Below are positions 1 through 8,057 of a stretch of 41,404 nucleotides of DNA, one piece after another. Numbering within the stretch: position 1 is the stretch's first letter; every line of letters starts with the position of its first letter. The stretch comes from Chitinophagales bacterium. Its GTDB lineage: Bacteria > Bacteroidota > Bacteroidia > Chitinophagales > CAIOSU01. The notes under the pieces were generated by a model that was not told where the DNA came from, ran no database searches, and worked only from the letters and a program-made list of their open reading frames with translations. The stretch lies in NCBI GenBank assembly GCA_040877935.1, contig JBBDNB010000048.1, forward strand, positions 203,122-244,525. Reading direction: 5' to 3'. The position numbers were made by a program, and so were the translations under genes.

Positions 1-485
1 AAGATTCCCCATCGCAAATGCTGATGCTTTGAGCAGAAGCTGCATTGGGCAATACCGTTAAATTTGTGGTCAATACACTGTCACAGCCATTGGCAGAAGT
101 AAACGTATCGGTATAAGTTCCTGAAGTAGTCTGCAAAGCTCCGCCCGCAAAATAGGATTCTCCATCGCAAATACTGATGCTTTGAGCAGAAGCTGTATTA
201 GGCAATACTGTTAAATTAGTGGTCAATACACTGTCACAACCATTCGCAGCGGTAAATGTATCAGTATAGGTGCCAGAACTGCTTTGCATTGCTCCACCAG
301 CAAAAAATGATTCCCCATCACAAATGCTGATGCTTTGAGCAGATGCTGTATTAGGCAATACTGTAAGCATAGTAGTTACAATGCTATCACAACCATTTGT
401 AGTAGTAAATGAGTCAATATAGGTTCCGGAACTTGTCTGCAAAGCACCGCCCACAAAATAGGATTCCCCATCGCAAATATTTACA
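1..485 (-). repeat. 153-bp tandem coding repeats (51 aa per unit)
   Basis: The reverse complement of the motif encoding CDGES recurs with its gattc/gattcc start at 3, 156, 309 and 462, an exact 153-bp period. Each unit reads ICDGES(Y/F)F.GGA.Q(T/S).SGTY.D.FT..NGCDS(V/I).TT.LTVLPN.ASAQS in translation. The unit nearest the PKD domain (309-461 and the short lead-in at 462-485) is the most diverged. The two leftmost units are nearly identical, suggesting recent unit duplication or homogenisation. The array continues past the window edge, so copy number is unknown. Confidence 0.9.
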
Positions 486-3094
486 TCTACTGTATCGCTT
501 TGCCTGGACAATACTTCAATAGTTGCATATGCTGTATCTGACAACACTACTCCAACACAGGCTGTTGAGTCAAAGCCGATCAGGGTCACATCATAAGTTC
601 CTGGCTGGTCAAATATGTAAGATGGTGATTTTACATTGGCAGTGTCCCCATTTCCAAAATCCCAAAAATAACTTACAGCAGAAGTATCATTATCATCAAA
701 CTGTATTGTCAGTGGCGCACATCCCTGAGTTGAAGAAGTACTTACATCAACATTAACACTATTAATCTGAAAATCAAATTTTATGGCTCCCAGGTTACAG
801 TTTGAGCTATTGTTGGTATTTGACCATACACCCGGGGTCGTAGGGAATAAAGAATTCCCGCCACAGCCTGCACACACAGCCTGATAAATGGCTCCTCGCT
901 TGTCAAAACGACTTGTTCCTCCATCTACGTGTTCGGCTGAGCCATTGCCCCCGAAAAAAGTAGCGTATTCAAGGAATGTTGCATCAGGACCTAAAACAAT
1001 AAAATAAAAATCACTACCATCAGTAGTCGATTGAAATGCATCTCCGGAAACCGGCATTCCATTGGTGGTTCCTGTTTGGGAATTCCAAGAAGTATTTACG
1101 TTTCCACCCCAGCCCGATGCATATATATATCCGCAAACATCCACTAAAAATGCAGTTGGGGAAATGTTAGGGACACTTGTACCGGCACCAAAAGTTGTAG
1201 AAAATAAAGTTGAACTGAGTGAATTGTCCAGTTTATGAATAAATTGCTTGGTATTAAAATTAGAATACACGCCTGGCGTAAGGGGATATATTCCCCTGCT
1301 TTGACCGTATAAGTAAACATTATTCATGCGGTCGGTTTCTACAAAATAAGCCTGATCATACGCGGATGTTCCGATGTATGTGCTGCGAATCAATTGAGTT
1401 CCGCTATTGTTGATTTTAGAAACATATCCATCAGCAGCTCCTCCTTGATAAGTAGTATTTAATGCTCCTGAAGTATTAGCAAGATTAGAACTTGTAGTTC
1501 CTCCGCAAACAAGCAAATCATTGCTGCTGTCTAATTTCAGTGAATAACCTGCATCCACTCCACTGCCACCAAGGTAGGATGACCATTGTAAAGTAGAAAG
1601 GTTGGTATTAAATTTAAAAACTACTGCCTCCTGTCCACCTGAAGAAGCTGCTTGAAACACTCCTGCAGTTGTAGGGAAATTAGAAGAAAGTGTACTTGAT
1701 GCTACGTAAATATTGTCCTGTTCATCTACTATAACCTCTCCTCTGAACTGATCTCCATAATTGTACTGCAATTGTGCAGTTGAATTGTGATTGATTCCAT
1801 CATTGGCACTTCCACCCATATAGGTAGAGCCCAAAAGCGCAGTTCCGGCAGTATTAAATTTTGTGACAAAAATATCTGTACCATTATTGAAAGTTGCACC
1901 GTTATTGGGAAAAGAAGCAGAAGTCCCACCGTTAAATGTCCTGTCATATCCATTTAAACTTGTAGGGAAATCAGATGAGCCGGTGATGCCCATAACTATC
2001 AGTTCATTGGCACTATTCACTATTAAACTACTGGGAAGTTCTGTATCTACACCACCCAAATAAGTCGAATAAATCAAACTGGAACCATCTGGTGAAAATT
2101 TGGAAATACCAACATCAACCTGCCCTGCATAATTTACCTGATATGCACCTATAGTTGTGGGATATCCAATTCCAAAGACAATACCTCCAGCATATAGATT
2201 TCCATCTAAATCATAAGTGGCTGTGAAACCAAAGTTATCTGAAGTGGAACCGGTATAGGTAGAAAACTCTAACACAGGGTCTATAATCAGTTCGTGATTG
2301 TTGTTATAGCCTGAAGGGAAATCAAATGTAAGCTCGTTTCCAATGAGTTTATAATTACAGGGAACAGTGACTTTCTGACCATTTATAACTTGATAGGCAT
2401 AAGGTTTCTGCTCAATTACAGAATTTACAGAAGTTACCAGGTATAAGTTGCCGTTTTGCACTTGCATTTTATTGAGCCCATTGTATTCCAGATGAATATC
2501 TGAAGGATCGTGCCCGGCATGTACTACAAAATCATATTTCAGGGATTTACCTGCGGCTGCCGTATTTGCAGAATAAAATTTCAAATCAACACCATCATAC
2601 AAGCCTGAGTAAAGAATGGATTGATAAGAACGCACACCTGTCGCCCACTGACGGGAATTATTGCCCAGATAGTAATTGCGATAATCACTGAAAGCATCAT
2701 CAGCAGTAATTTTCACTGTTGACAGCGCATTTTTGAAATTAACCCGAAAGGCATGTGCATCTACCGTCCAGTCAGCAGGAAGGGTTCTAGAACCCTGGCC
2801 GGTTTTTGCGCTTTGCAGTTTGTCAATATCAGTAGAGCTCAGAAAAGAGTATGTGAGCGCATTTTTTTCAAAAAACATTGCTCCTCCATGCAATTCAAGC
2901 TTGTAATCAAACTGCGCCTTCCACTGGCCATTGTTTTCTATAAATTTAATTTGCTCACTTGTATTTGCATTCGCATTATTCAAATTAATATTAGCTGATC
3001 GGCCATGCGGACCGTGAGCATATAAATTGTTTTGAAGGAATAGTATAGCGATAAAGCAAAAGAACTTTATAAAATAACCGGAGAATAAATTCAT
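1..3094 (-). CDS. Large exported beta-propeller/PKD-domain protein with tandem repeats (3' end outside window)
   Basis: An open frame of 1031 codons with no stop runs off the left edge, so the C-terminus is missing. It opens with a signal peptide (MNLFSGYF, then a hydrophobic stretch to about residue 23). Next comes the FIENNGQW-type N-terminal domain found in many Bacteroidota exported proteins (DUF7948-like, about residues 45-260). From about residue 270 to 740 there are repeated segments of the pattern STYLGG...D.....D...N.YV.G.T.S.FPTT.GA, which are SBBP-type beta-propeller blades. A PKD domain follows (CAPLTIQFDDND, then SYFWDFGNGDT, about residues 775-850). The last part is an array of 51-residue repeats starting ICDGES. 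Proteins with this architecture are usually T9SS cargo with a C-terminal sorting domain, which would lie outside the window. The molecular role is unknown; an adhesin or surface matrix protein is plausible. Confidence 0.85.
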   Translation of the reverse strand, partial: MNLFSGYFIKFFCFIAILFLQNNLYAHGPHGRSANINLNNANANTSEQIKFIENNGQWKAQFDYKLELHGGAMFFEKNALTYSFLSSTDIDKLQSAKTGQGSRTLPADWTVDAHAFRVNFKNALSTVKITADDAFSDYRNYYLGNNSRQWATGVRSYQSILYSGLYDGVDLKFYSANTAAAGKSLKYDFVVHAGHDPSDIHLEYNGLNKMQVQNGNLYLVTSVNSVIEQKPYAYQVINGQKVTVPCNYKLIGNELTFDFPSGYNNNHELIIDPVLEFSTYTGSTSDNFGFTATYDLDGNLYAGGIVFGIGYPTTIGAYQVNYAGQVDVGISKFSPDGSSLIYSTYLGGVDTELPSSLIVNSANELIVMGITGSSDFPTSLNGYDRTFNGGTSASFPNNGATFNNGTDIFVTKFNTAGTALLGSTYMGGSANDGINHNSTAQLQYNYGDQFRGEVIVDEQDNIYVASSTLSSNFPTTAGVFQAASSGGQEAVVFKFNTNLSTLQWSSYLGGSGVDAGYSLKLDSSNDLLVCGGTTSSNLANTSGALNTTYQGGAADGYVSKINNSGTQLIRSTYIGTSAYDQAYFVETDRMNNVYLYGQSRGIYPLTPGVYSNFNTKQFIHKLDNSLSSTLFSTTFGAGTSVPNISPTAFLVDVCGYIYASGWGGNVNTSWNSQTGTTNGMPVSGDAFQSTTDGSDFYFIVLGPDATFLEYATFFGGNGSAEHVDGGTSRFDKRGAIYQAVCAGCGGNSLFPTTPGVWSNTNNSSNCNLGAIKFDFQINSVNVDVSTSSTQGCAPLTIQFDDNDTSAVSYFWDFGNGDTANVKSPSYIFDQPGTYDVTLIGFDSTACVGVVLSDTAYATIEVLSRQSDTVDVNICDGESYFVGGALQTSSGTYIDSFTTTNGCDSIVTTMLTVLPNTASAQSISICDGESFFAGGAMQSSSGTYTDTFTAANGCDSVLTTNLTVLPNTASAQSISICDGESYFAGGALQTTSGTYTDTFTSANGCDSVLTTNLTVLPNAASAQSISICDGES

Positions 3095-3219
3095 AATTTG
3101 AAATTTGTTTTGAATAGCTCAAGTTACCCAAGTTTAGATATTTATGCAAGATTTTTTGAAAACTGAATTTTTTGAGGATAAAATGCTTTAAATTTTTCTT
3201 AGGAATATGCTCAGCATCT

Positions 3220-3243
3220 CAAACCTCAAACTCCCGCATAAAA
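3220..3243. repeat. 24-bp copy of the hutH 3' end (left flank of TA island)
   Basis: This stretch matches 5223-5246, the last codons and stop of hutH, at 23 of 24 positions and in the same orientation. On the minus strand it still reads FMREFEV-stop against FMREIEV-stop in hutH. No other part of hutH is visible here. The rest of the 206-bp gap between the large exported protein and the next small gene (3095-3300) is AT-rich and holds nothing else I recognise except the presumed promoter of the minus-strand gene. Confidence 0.75.
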
Positions 3244-3300
3244 CCCCTAGCTGACATTCAGCCCTTCCAAATTACTTATTTTTAGGATAAAGACATTGAC

Positions 3301-3435
3301 ATGAACATCCTTGCCTACAGCTCTGATGGACGAGCACTTGACTCTTCTGATTATAAAAAGGAAATAGACAATGCTATTAAAGAAGCCGATAATGGAGAAG
3401 TTGTTTCCCAAAAAGACATGGAAAAGGGATTGTGA
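3301..3435 (+). CDS. Small antitoxin-like protein, orphan
   Basis: A 44-residue ORF with an ATG start. Its sequence pattern, a short N-terminal segment followed by DYKKEIDNAIKEADNGEV and a C-terminal VSQKDMEKGL, resembles the small antitoxins that precede RelE/ParE-type toxins in Bacteroidota. It also resembles the antitoxin at 9906-10088 in this window (ESKNGETISEADLEKEM). No toxin follows: the next frame, opening with a GTG overlapping its stop (3432), gives only about 39 residues and does not look like RelE/ParE. It is most likely the remaining half of a decayed TA pair. A chance ORF is possible given its size. Confidence 0.5.
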   Translation: MNILAYSSDGRALDSSDYKKEIDNAIKEADNGEVVSQKDMEKGL

Positions 3436-3466
3436 AAAAGAAAAGAGTTTTATTGGACGCCAGTAT

Positions 3467-3508
3467 TAAAACCACAAGTTTTAAGCTGACGGTAGTTGAG
3501 GAAATTTG
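3467..3508. repeat. Imperfect 42-bp direct repeat, copy 1
   Basis: Starts TAAAACCACAAG and matches the stretch at 4403-4444 at roughly three quarters of positions, in the same orientation. The two copies bracket the two-gene module at 3566-4365. It may be a dispersed intergenic element or remnants of a common coding end; the sequence does not decide this. Confidence 0.45.
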
Positions 3509-3565
3509 TTCACTTGGAATTTATGTTGGTTTTTTGCAGTTTTATAGTTGATAAAGAAAATAGAA

Positions 3566-3748
3566 ATGAATACAGAAAGAATTTCCGGCAAAAATGAAAA
3601 ATTGCAACTCAAGATCATTAAAGAGCTTTCAAAAGAAATTACAAGTTCTAAACAAAAAGCTGAAAATTTTCTAAAAACTTCAGGAATACTTGATTTTGTT
3701 GAAAAAAATACGGAAAAATCCAAAAAAACCTTTTCAAAAAATAGCTAA
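3566..3748 (+). CDS. Small lysine-rich protein upstream of the ART-like gene (putative antitoxin)
   Basis: A 60-residue protein starting MNTERISGK; I prefer the ATG at 3566 over an in-frame TTG at 3548. It is highly charged and helical-looking (KLQLKIIKELSKEI, then KQKAENFLKTSGILDFVEKN), with no membrane segment. It ends 9 bases before the GTG start of the ADP-ribosyltransferase-like gene, so the two look translationally coupled. Position, size and charge suggest an antitoxin or a transcriptional partner of the downstream product. I do not recognise the family with certainty. Confidence 0.6.
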   Translation: MNTERISGKNEKLQLKIIKELSKEITSSKQKAENFLKTSGILDFVEKNTEKSKKTFSKNS

Positions 3749-3757
3749 GCCCACCTT

Positions 3758-4365
3758 GTGAATCGATACACAACACTTCCCTCACAAATTTTGGCTTTTC
3801 ATAGCTGTGACCGAAAAATTGGACTAAAGGTATTGAATGGAGAAACTAAACTAAAACCAAGCGAAAATATCTGGGATTGGTTGGGGCATGGAATATATTT
3901 TTGGGAGCACAATCCCATGAGAGCTTTGGAATATGCTAAAGAGGTGAGGTAGCTTCTGGAAAACAAAAGGCAAAGGGAAAGATTAATACGCCTTTTGTAA
4001 TTGGCTGTATAATTGATTTAGGAAGATGCCTAAATCTCACCGAACCCAGCCATCATCCATTGATAAAAGAAGCATACAAGACACTGGAAAATTCTTATAA
4101 AGAAAGTGAAAGGATTCTCCCTTCAAATTCAGGTAGTTCAAGAATTTTAGATTGTGCAGTTTTCAAAGCATTGCACAAAATGATGGAGATAAAAAGCTTA
4201 CCAGCTTACGATACAGTCAGAGGTGCATTTCCTGAGGGAAAGCCAATCTATGAAGGTTGTGCCATAAACGACCAAACGCATATACAAATTTGTGTCAGAA
4301 ACCCCGACTCAATATTGGGGTACTTTTTGCCCTACCCTTTGAAAAAAATAAACCCCTTTCTTTAA
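3758..4365 (+). pseudogene. ADP-ribosyltransferase-like toxin gene, frameshifted by a 5-bp duplication
   Basis: The first frame (GTG start at 3758) gives a 64-residue N-terminal part with LAFHSCDRKIGLKVLNG and LGHGIYFWEHNPMRALEYA, reminiscent of the Gly-x-Tyr-Phe core of ADP-ribosyltransferase-fold (DUF3990-like) proteins. It stops at 3952. The protein continues in another frame, through INTPFVIGCIIDLGRCLNL to a conserved-looking end THIQICVRNPDSILGYF. The break is a tandem duplication of GAGGT at 3941-3945 and 3946-3950. Removing one copy restores a single 200-residue frame reading EVASGKQ across the joint. The intact relative is presumably the toxin of a pair with the gene just upstream. 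The ART assignment is tentative; the frameshift is directly visible. Confidence 0.7.
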
Positions 4366-4402
4366 AAACCATCGTTTAGTTTAGCAAATGGGTTTCAGAT
4401 TT

Positions 4403-4444
4403 TAAAACCACCAGCTATAAACTGGCGGGAGTTAGGGATTTTAG
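4403..4444. repeat. Imperfect 42-bp direct repeat, copy 2
   Basis: Partner of the stretch at 3467-3508. It lies between the end of the ART-like pseudogene and the end of the PIN gene, overlapping the last bases of the latter. Confidence 0.4.
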
Positions 4445-4872
4445 CTCTCGTTTTTTTCTTTCATTTTCAGAAAATTCAATGGTGTCATAACTGCAATTAA
4501 AGAATTTCTATAATATTTTGTGTTTCTTGTAATAATTATGTCTAAATCTTTAATCATTAAGGCAGTAGAATATTGAACTGAATCTTCGTAATCTGTGAAA
4601 TTATTCTTTAATGCTTGAATGATCTCTTTTTTTGTCGTTCCAACAATTTCGGTCATTTCAGTCAATGTCTCAACAACTTCAAGCGTTTTTTTGTGTCCTA
4701 AAAATCTCCTTACGATATAGTAAACATTATTGATACTTACAGCGGATAAATACAATTTTACACTTCCTTGTTCATTGAGTTCAAAAAGTTCACTTGCAGG
4801 GTTTACGTGAGGTTCTCGGTCAGTAAAAAAGTCAATAACTACGTCAGAATCTACAAAAAGTTTATACTCCAT
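4441..4872 (-). CDS. PIN-domain toxin (VapC-like)
   Basis: 143 residues beginning MEYKLFVDSDVVIDFF, the usual first PIN strand with acidic residues at 8, 10 and 14. The middle reads LSAVSINNVYYIVRR and the end DYEDSVQYSTA followed by DIIITRNTKYY, the acidic and Asn positions of the family's metal-binding pocket. PIN toxins of this type are ribonucleases that cleave tRNA or rRNA. Its start overlaps the end of the upstream ribbon-helix-helix gene by 11 bp, a typical antitoxin-toxin arrangement. The pair appears intact, unlike its plus-strand neighbours. Confidence 0.85.
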   Translation of the reverse strand: MEYKLFVDSDVVIDFFTDREPHVNPASELFELNEQGSVKLYLSAVSINNVYYIVRRFLGHKKTLEVVETLTEMTEIVGTTKKEIIQALKNNFTDYEDSVQYSTALMIKDLDIIITRNTKYYRNSLIAVMTPLNFLKMKEKNES

Positions 4873-5116
4873 ATTTTTTTGAAAGTTCTTCAGTTAAAAT
4901 TTGTTTGTAGTCAAAATCCCGATCAGTTTTAATGATTCCTCTCAGTTTTCTAACTTTAGGGGAAAGTTGCTTTTCCTTGATTTTCATTCTTTTTACAGTA
5001 ACAAACTTGAAATAGTTTTCAACTATTTCCGAAAGACTTTGTCCTTTTTCTTTTGCATATTTTTTCGCAATTTCAATGACCTCTTTTTCTATTGTCAAAG
5101 TTAATTTGGTATTCAT
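4862..5116 (-). CDS. Ribbon-helix-helix type antitoxin (DUF6364-like)
   Basis: 84 residues from the ATG at 5116; a longer frame to 5167 exists but would run through the likely operator, so I reject it. The N-terminus NTKLTLTIEKEVIEIAKKYA followed by KGQSLSEIVENYFKFV is a beta strand plus two helices of the kind seen in DUF6364 antitoxins. The C-terminal third (KLRGIIKTDRDFDYKQILTE) is the part expected to bind and block the toxin. The overlap with the PIN gene and the palindromes just upstream support an autoregulated TA operon. Confidence 0.8.
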   Translation of the reverse strand: MNTKLTLTIEKEVIEIAKKYAKEKGQSLSEIVENYFKFVTVKRMKIKEKQLSPKVRKLRGIIKTDRDFDYKQILTEELSKKYGV

Positions 5117-5140
5117 GCTATTTTCTTTTACAATAAATAT

Positions 5141-5173
5141 ACGTGTTTTGTTTTGAATTTGAAACACGTGTTT
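5141..5173. promoter_or_regulatory. Candidate operator of the RHH/PIN operon
   Basis: A perfect 12-bp palindrome AAACACGTGTTT lies at 5162-5173, and a matching half-site ACGTGTTT at 5141-5148, 25-46 bp upstream of the antitoxin start. Repeated short palindromes of this kind are common binding sites for RHH antitoxins. Binding is inferred. Confidence 0.5.
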
Positions 5174-5221
5174 TTTAAATGAGAGCTGAACTTCAGCATA
5201 AAGTCCATTCCTTCACAAACC

Positions 5222-6706
5222 TCAAACCTCAATCTCCCGCATAAAATCTACCGTTACCTGGATATCATCGTAGAGGAGGCGGTCTTTTTCTAGGTGGGGC
5301 ACAATTTTGCGGTAGGTTTTTCTTATGGCTTCAATCCTGGGCGAGCTTTTCAATGGCTTTCTAAAATCCAGTGCCTGCATGGCGGTCATAAATTCTATGG
5401 CCAGCACTTTTTCAATATTATAGACAATCTTATACGCTTTCACCACGGCATTGGCGCCCATGCTCACATGATCTTCCTGCCCGGCAGAGGAGGTAATGCT
5501 ATCGACCGAAGCGGGCGTAGCCAATTGTTTGTTCATGCTGGTAATGGCGGCAGCCGTGTATTGCGGAATCATCAGTCCAGAATTCAAGCCTGAATTTTCA
5601 GTCAGGAAATTGGGCAGTTCCCTGTTTCCGGAGACCAACTGAAAAGTCCTGCGTTCTGAAATGCTGGCCAGTTCGGCCATAGCCATAGCCAAATAATCAA
5701 TGGACAAAGCCAATGGCTCGCCATGAAAATTCCCACCGGAAAGAATCAAATCCTCCTTTTCAAAAATCAGCGGATTGTCCGTCACCGAATTGATTTCCAC
5801 TTCAAAAACCTGCTCAACATGGTTCAGCGCATTATTGACCGCCCCATGCACCTGCGGCACACAGCGAAAAGAATAAGGATCCTGCACATTGAATTTGGCC
5901 TGCCGGGCAATTTCACTGCCTTCCAAAAATTTTAGCACATTTTCAGCCGATTCCAACTGTCCCTTGTGCGGACGCACCCTGTGAATGGCCGGATGATATG
6001 GATCGGAAGAAGCATTGAAGGCATCAATGGAAATGGCTGCCGTTAGGTCTGCGAGTTTGTTTACCCGCCTCGATTCCAAAATGGACCACACGCCCCAGGC
6101 ACTCATAAACTGCGTGCCGTTGAGCAGCGCCAAACCTTCCTTGGCCTTCAGTTGTATGGGTTCAATGTTCAGCTCCGCAAAAACATCTGCCGTCTTGCGT
6201 TTTTCACCTTTGTAGCGCACTTCACCCCTGCCAATCAGCGGGAGTGAAAGATGGGCCAAAGGCGCCAAATCACCGGAAGCACCGAGCGAACCCGTTTCCC
6301 AGATCACCGGGAAAATTCCATGATTGTAAAGTTCCACGAGCTTCTCTACTGTTTCCAGGCGAATGCCCGAAAAACCCTGCCCCAAGCTTTTGATCTTTAG
6401 GATCATCATCAGTTTGACCACCTCGGGCAGTACTTCCTCGCCCATTCCACAGGCGTGAGAAAGCACTAGGTTTTCCTGCAATTGATCTAAATCCTCATTG
6501 GAAATGGGCACATTGCACAGTGAACCAAAACCAGTATTGATGCCGTAAAATCGGGCATTGGGTTCTTGTATTTTTTGCTCCAAATAGGCGCGATTGTCCT
6601 GTACGCTTTTGCGCAACTCCTCATCCAGCGTAATTTTAAAATCATCGCTCAAAACTTTTCGCAGCTCAGATAATTTCAGATGTTTTATGCCAATAGATTC
6701 TTGCAT
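5222..6706 (-). CDS. hutH: Histidine ammonia-lyase
   Basis: 494 residues, the normal length for the family. It deaminates L-histidine to trans-urocanate using a self-formed MIO group, here from Ala143-Ser144-Gly145 in the block GSLGASGDLAPL. The N-terminal FYGINTGFG and the Ser-His pair at 83-84 (LVLSHACGMG) fit histidine rather than tyrosine or phenylalanine as substrate. It starts 4 bases after the hisS stop, so it is the last gene of a ptp-hisS-hutH operon. No hutU, hutI or hutG is in the window, so complete histidine degradation cannot be shown from here. A 24-bp copy of its 3' end lies 2 kb downstream. Confidence in the enzyme class is high. Confidence 0.95.
   Translation of the reverse strand: MQESIGIKHLKLSELRKVLSDDFKITLDEELRKSVQDNRAYLEQKIQEPNARFYGINTGFGSLCNVPISNEDLDQLQENLVLSHACGMGEEVLPEVVKLMMILKIKSLGQGFSGIRLETVEKLVELYNHGIFPVIWETGSLGASGDLAPLAHLSLPLIGRGEVRYKGEKRKTADVFAELNIEPIQLKAKEGLALLNGTQFMSAWGVWSILESRRVNKLADLTAAISIDAFNASSDPYHPAIHRVRPHKGQLESAENVLKFLEGSEIARQAKFNVQDPYSFRCVPQVHGAVNNALNHVEQVFEVEINSVTDNPLIFEKEDLILSGGNFHGEPLALSIDYLAMAMAELASISERRTFQLVSGNRELPNFLTENSGLNSGLMIPQYTAAAITSMNKQLATPASVDSITSSAGQEDHVSMGANAVVKAYKIVYNIEKVLAIEFMTAMQALDFRKPLKSSPRIEAIRKTYRKIVPHLEKDRLLYDDIQVTVDFMREIEV
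5223..5246. repeat. 24-bp segment of the hutH 3' end (right flank of TA island)
   Basis: The functional copy of the sequence repeated at 3220-3243. It covers the last codons and stop of hutH. See the finding on the TA island. Confidence 0.75.
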
Positions 6707-6710
6707 GGTT

Positions 6711-8057
6711 TTAACTTAACAATTCAATCAATGCATCTGGCGAATAAGATTCTTGCACTCCACTTTCCATATTTTTTACGCCAACGGTATTTTCTTCCAG
6801 CTCTTTTTCGCCAATAAATGCCACAAAGGGAATACCTTTTTGATCGGCATATTTCATTTGCTTTTTGAATTTTTCTGCCGAAGGATAAATTTCGGAAGCA
6901 ATCCCTTTTTTGCGCAATATTTGCAAAATGGAAAATGCACGCGATTCCGCTGCTCCTCCAAAATTGATGAAAAGGATTTTCGTGGAAATATTTTTCAAAA
7001 TGCTTTCCGGCCATAAATCCAATTCCTCCATAATATCGTAAATGCGCTCCACGCCAAAGGAAATGCCCACGCCCGACATATCCTTCAAGCCGAATATTTC
7101 AGTGAGATTGTCGTAGCGGCCACCACCGCCTATGGAGCCCATTTTGGCTTCGGTGGATTGCACCTCGAAAATGGTGCCGGTATAATAATCCAGTCCGCGG
7201 GCAAGGGTCAGTGAAAGTTTTACGGGCAAATCTTTTTCCAGCAAAAATTCCAGTTCCTCGATGCCTTTTTGCCCTATTTCAGAATTGACAAACAGGGTTT
7301 TCAAAAATTTTAATTTGGCATCATTGCCAATTTCATCAGAAAGCTCCAGCAATTTTTCCGATAATTTATTCACGCCTATTTCCAACCATTCATTGGCGAC
7401 TTTCTCTTTGCCAATTTTATCCAGTTTGTCCAGAATTACGGTGAATTCGCTGAGCTTATCGGCTACGCCAAACACTTCTGCAAAGCCAGCCAGCACTTTT
7501 CTGTTGTTGATTAAAATCCCGGTTTTAAGGCCCAGCTTTTCAAAAACATCCGCATAAATCTGCGCCAGCTCCACTTCATTGAGCAAACTATCGCTGCCCA
7601 CGATATCGGCATCGCATTGGTAAAATTCGCGGTAGCGCCCACGCTGAGGTCTGTCCGCTCGCCACACGGGCTGAATTTGGTAGCGCCTAAATGGAAAGGC
7701 AATGTCATTTTGGTTTTGCACCACATAGCGGGCAAAGGGAATGGTGAGATCGTAGCGCAGGCCTTTTTCCGAAATGCTTGCAGTCAGAGCTTTTGAGTCT
7801 TTTTCGCTCAGTGCTTTTTCATCTGCTTTTTTCAGATAATCACCGGAGTTCAGGACTTTAAAAAGCAACTTATCGCCTTCCTCGCCATATTTTCCGGTGA
7901 GGGTTTCCAGGTTTTCCATCACCGGGGTTTCTATGGGCTGAAAGCCGTATTTCTCAAAAACCGACTGAATGGTACTGAAAATATATTTTCTTTTGGCCAA
8001 TTCCGATGGGCCGAAATCGCGCATTCCCTTGGGATTGACTGCTCTTATTTTGCTCAT
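6711..8057 (-). CDS. hisS: Histidyl-tRNA synthetase
   Basis: 448 residues of a class II aminoacyl-tRNA synthetase that charges tRNA-His. Visible signatures are the opening KGMRDFGP, motif 2 (FRRYQIQPVWRADRP, then REFYQCDADIVG), the HisRS-specific LARGLDYYTGTIFEV, a glycine-rich GGGGRYDNL, and motif 3 GVGISFGVERI. The C-terminal about 95 residues form the anticodon-binding domain. The start codon overlaps the stop of the upstream phosphatase gene by one base (TAATG). An essential housekeeping gene with no unusual feature. Confidence 0.97.
   Translation of the reverse strand: MSKIRAVNPKGMRDFGPSELAKRKYIFSTIQSVFEKYGFQPIETPVMENLETLTGKYGEEGDKLLFKVLNSGDYLKKADEKALSEKDSKALTASISEKGLRYDLTIPFARYVVQNQNDIAFPFRRYQIQPVWRADRPQRGRYREFYQCDADIVGSDSLLNEVELAQIYADVFEKLGLKTGILINNRKVLAGFAEVFGVADKLSEFTVILDKLDKIGKEKVANEWLEIGVNKLSEKLLELSDEIGNDAKLKFLKTLFVNSEIGQKGIEELEFLLEKDLPVKLSLTLARGLDYYTGTIFEVQSTEAKMGSIGGGGRYDNLTEIFGLKDMSGVGISFGVERIYDIMEELDLWPESILKNISTKILFINFGGAAESRAFSILQILRKKGIASEIYPSAEKFKKQMKYADQKGIPFVAFIGEKELEENTVGVKNMESGVQESYSPDALIELLS

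Noticed and set aside
1-485. A CRISPR array, because of the regularly spaced repeats
   Set aside because: The 153-bp units are continuous coding sequence in one frame with no unique spacers.
3432-3550. A 39-codon frame starting with GTG overlapping the orphan antitoxin's stop, as the missing toxin
   Set aside because: Too short and without RelE/ParE or PIN features; part of it is the repeat also seen at 4403.
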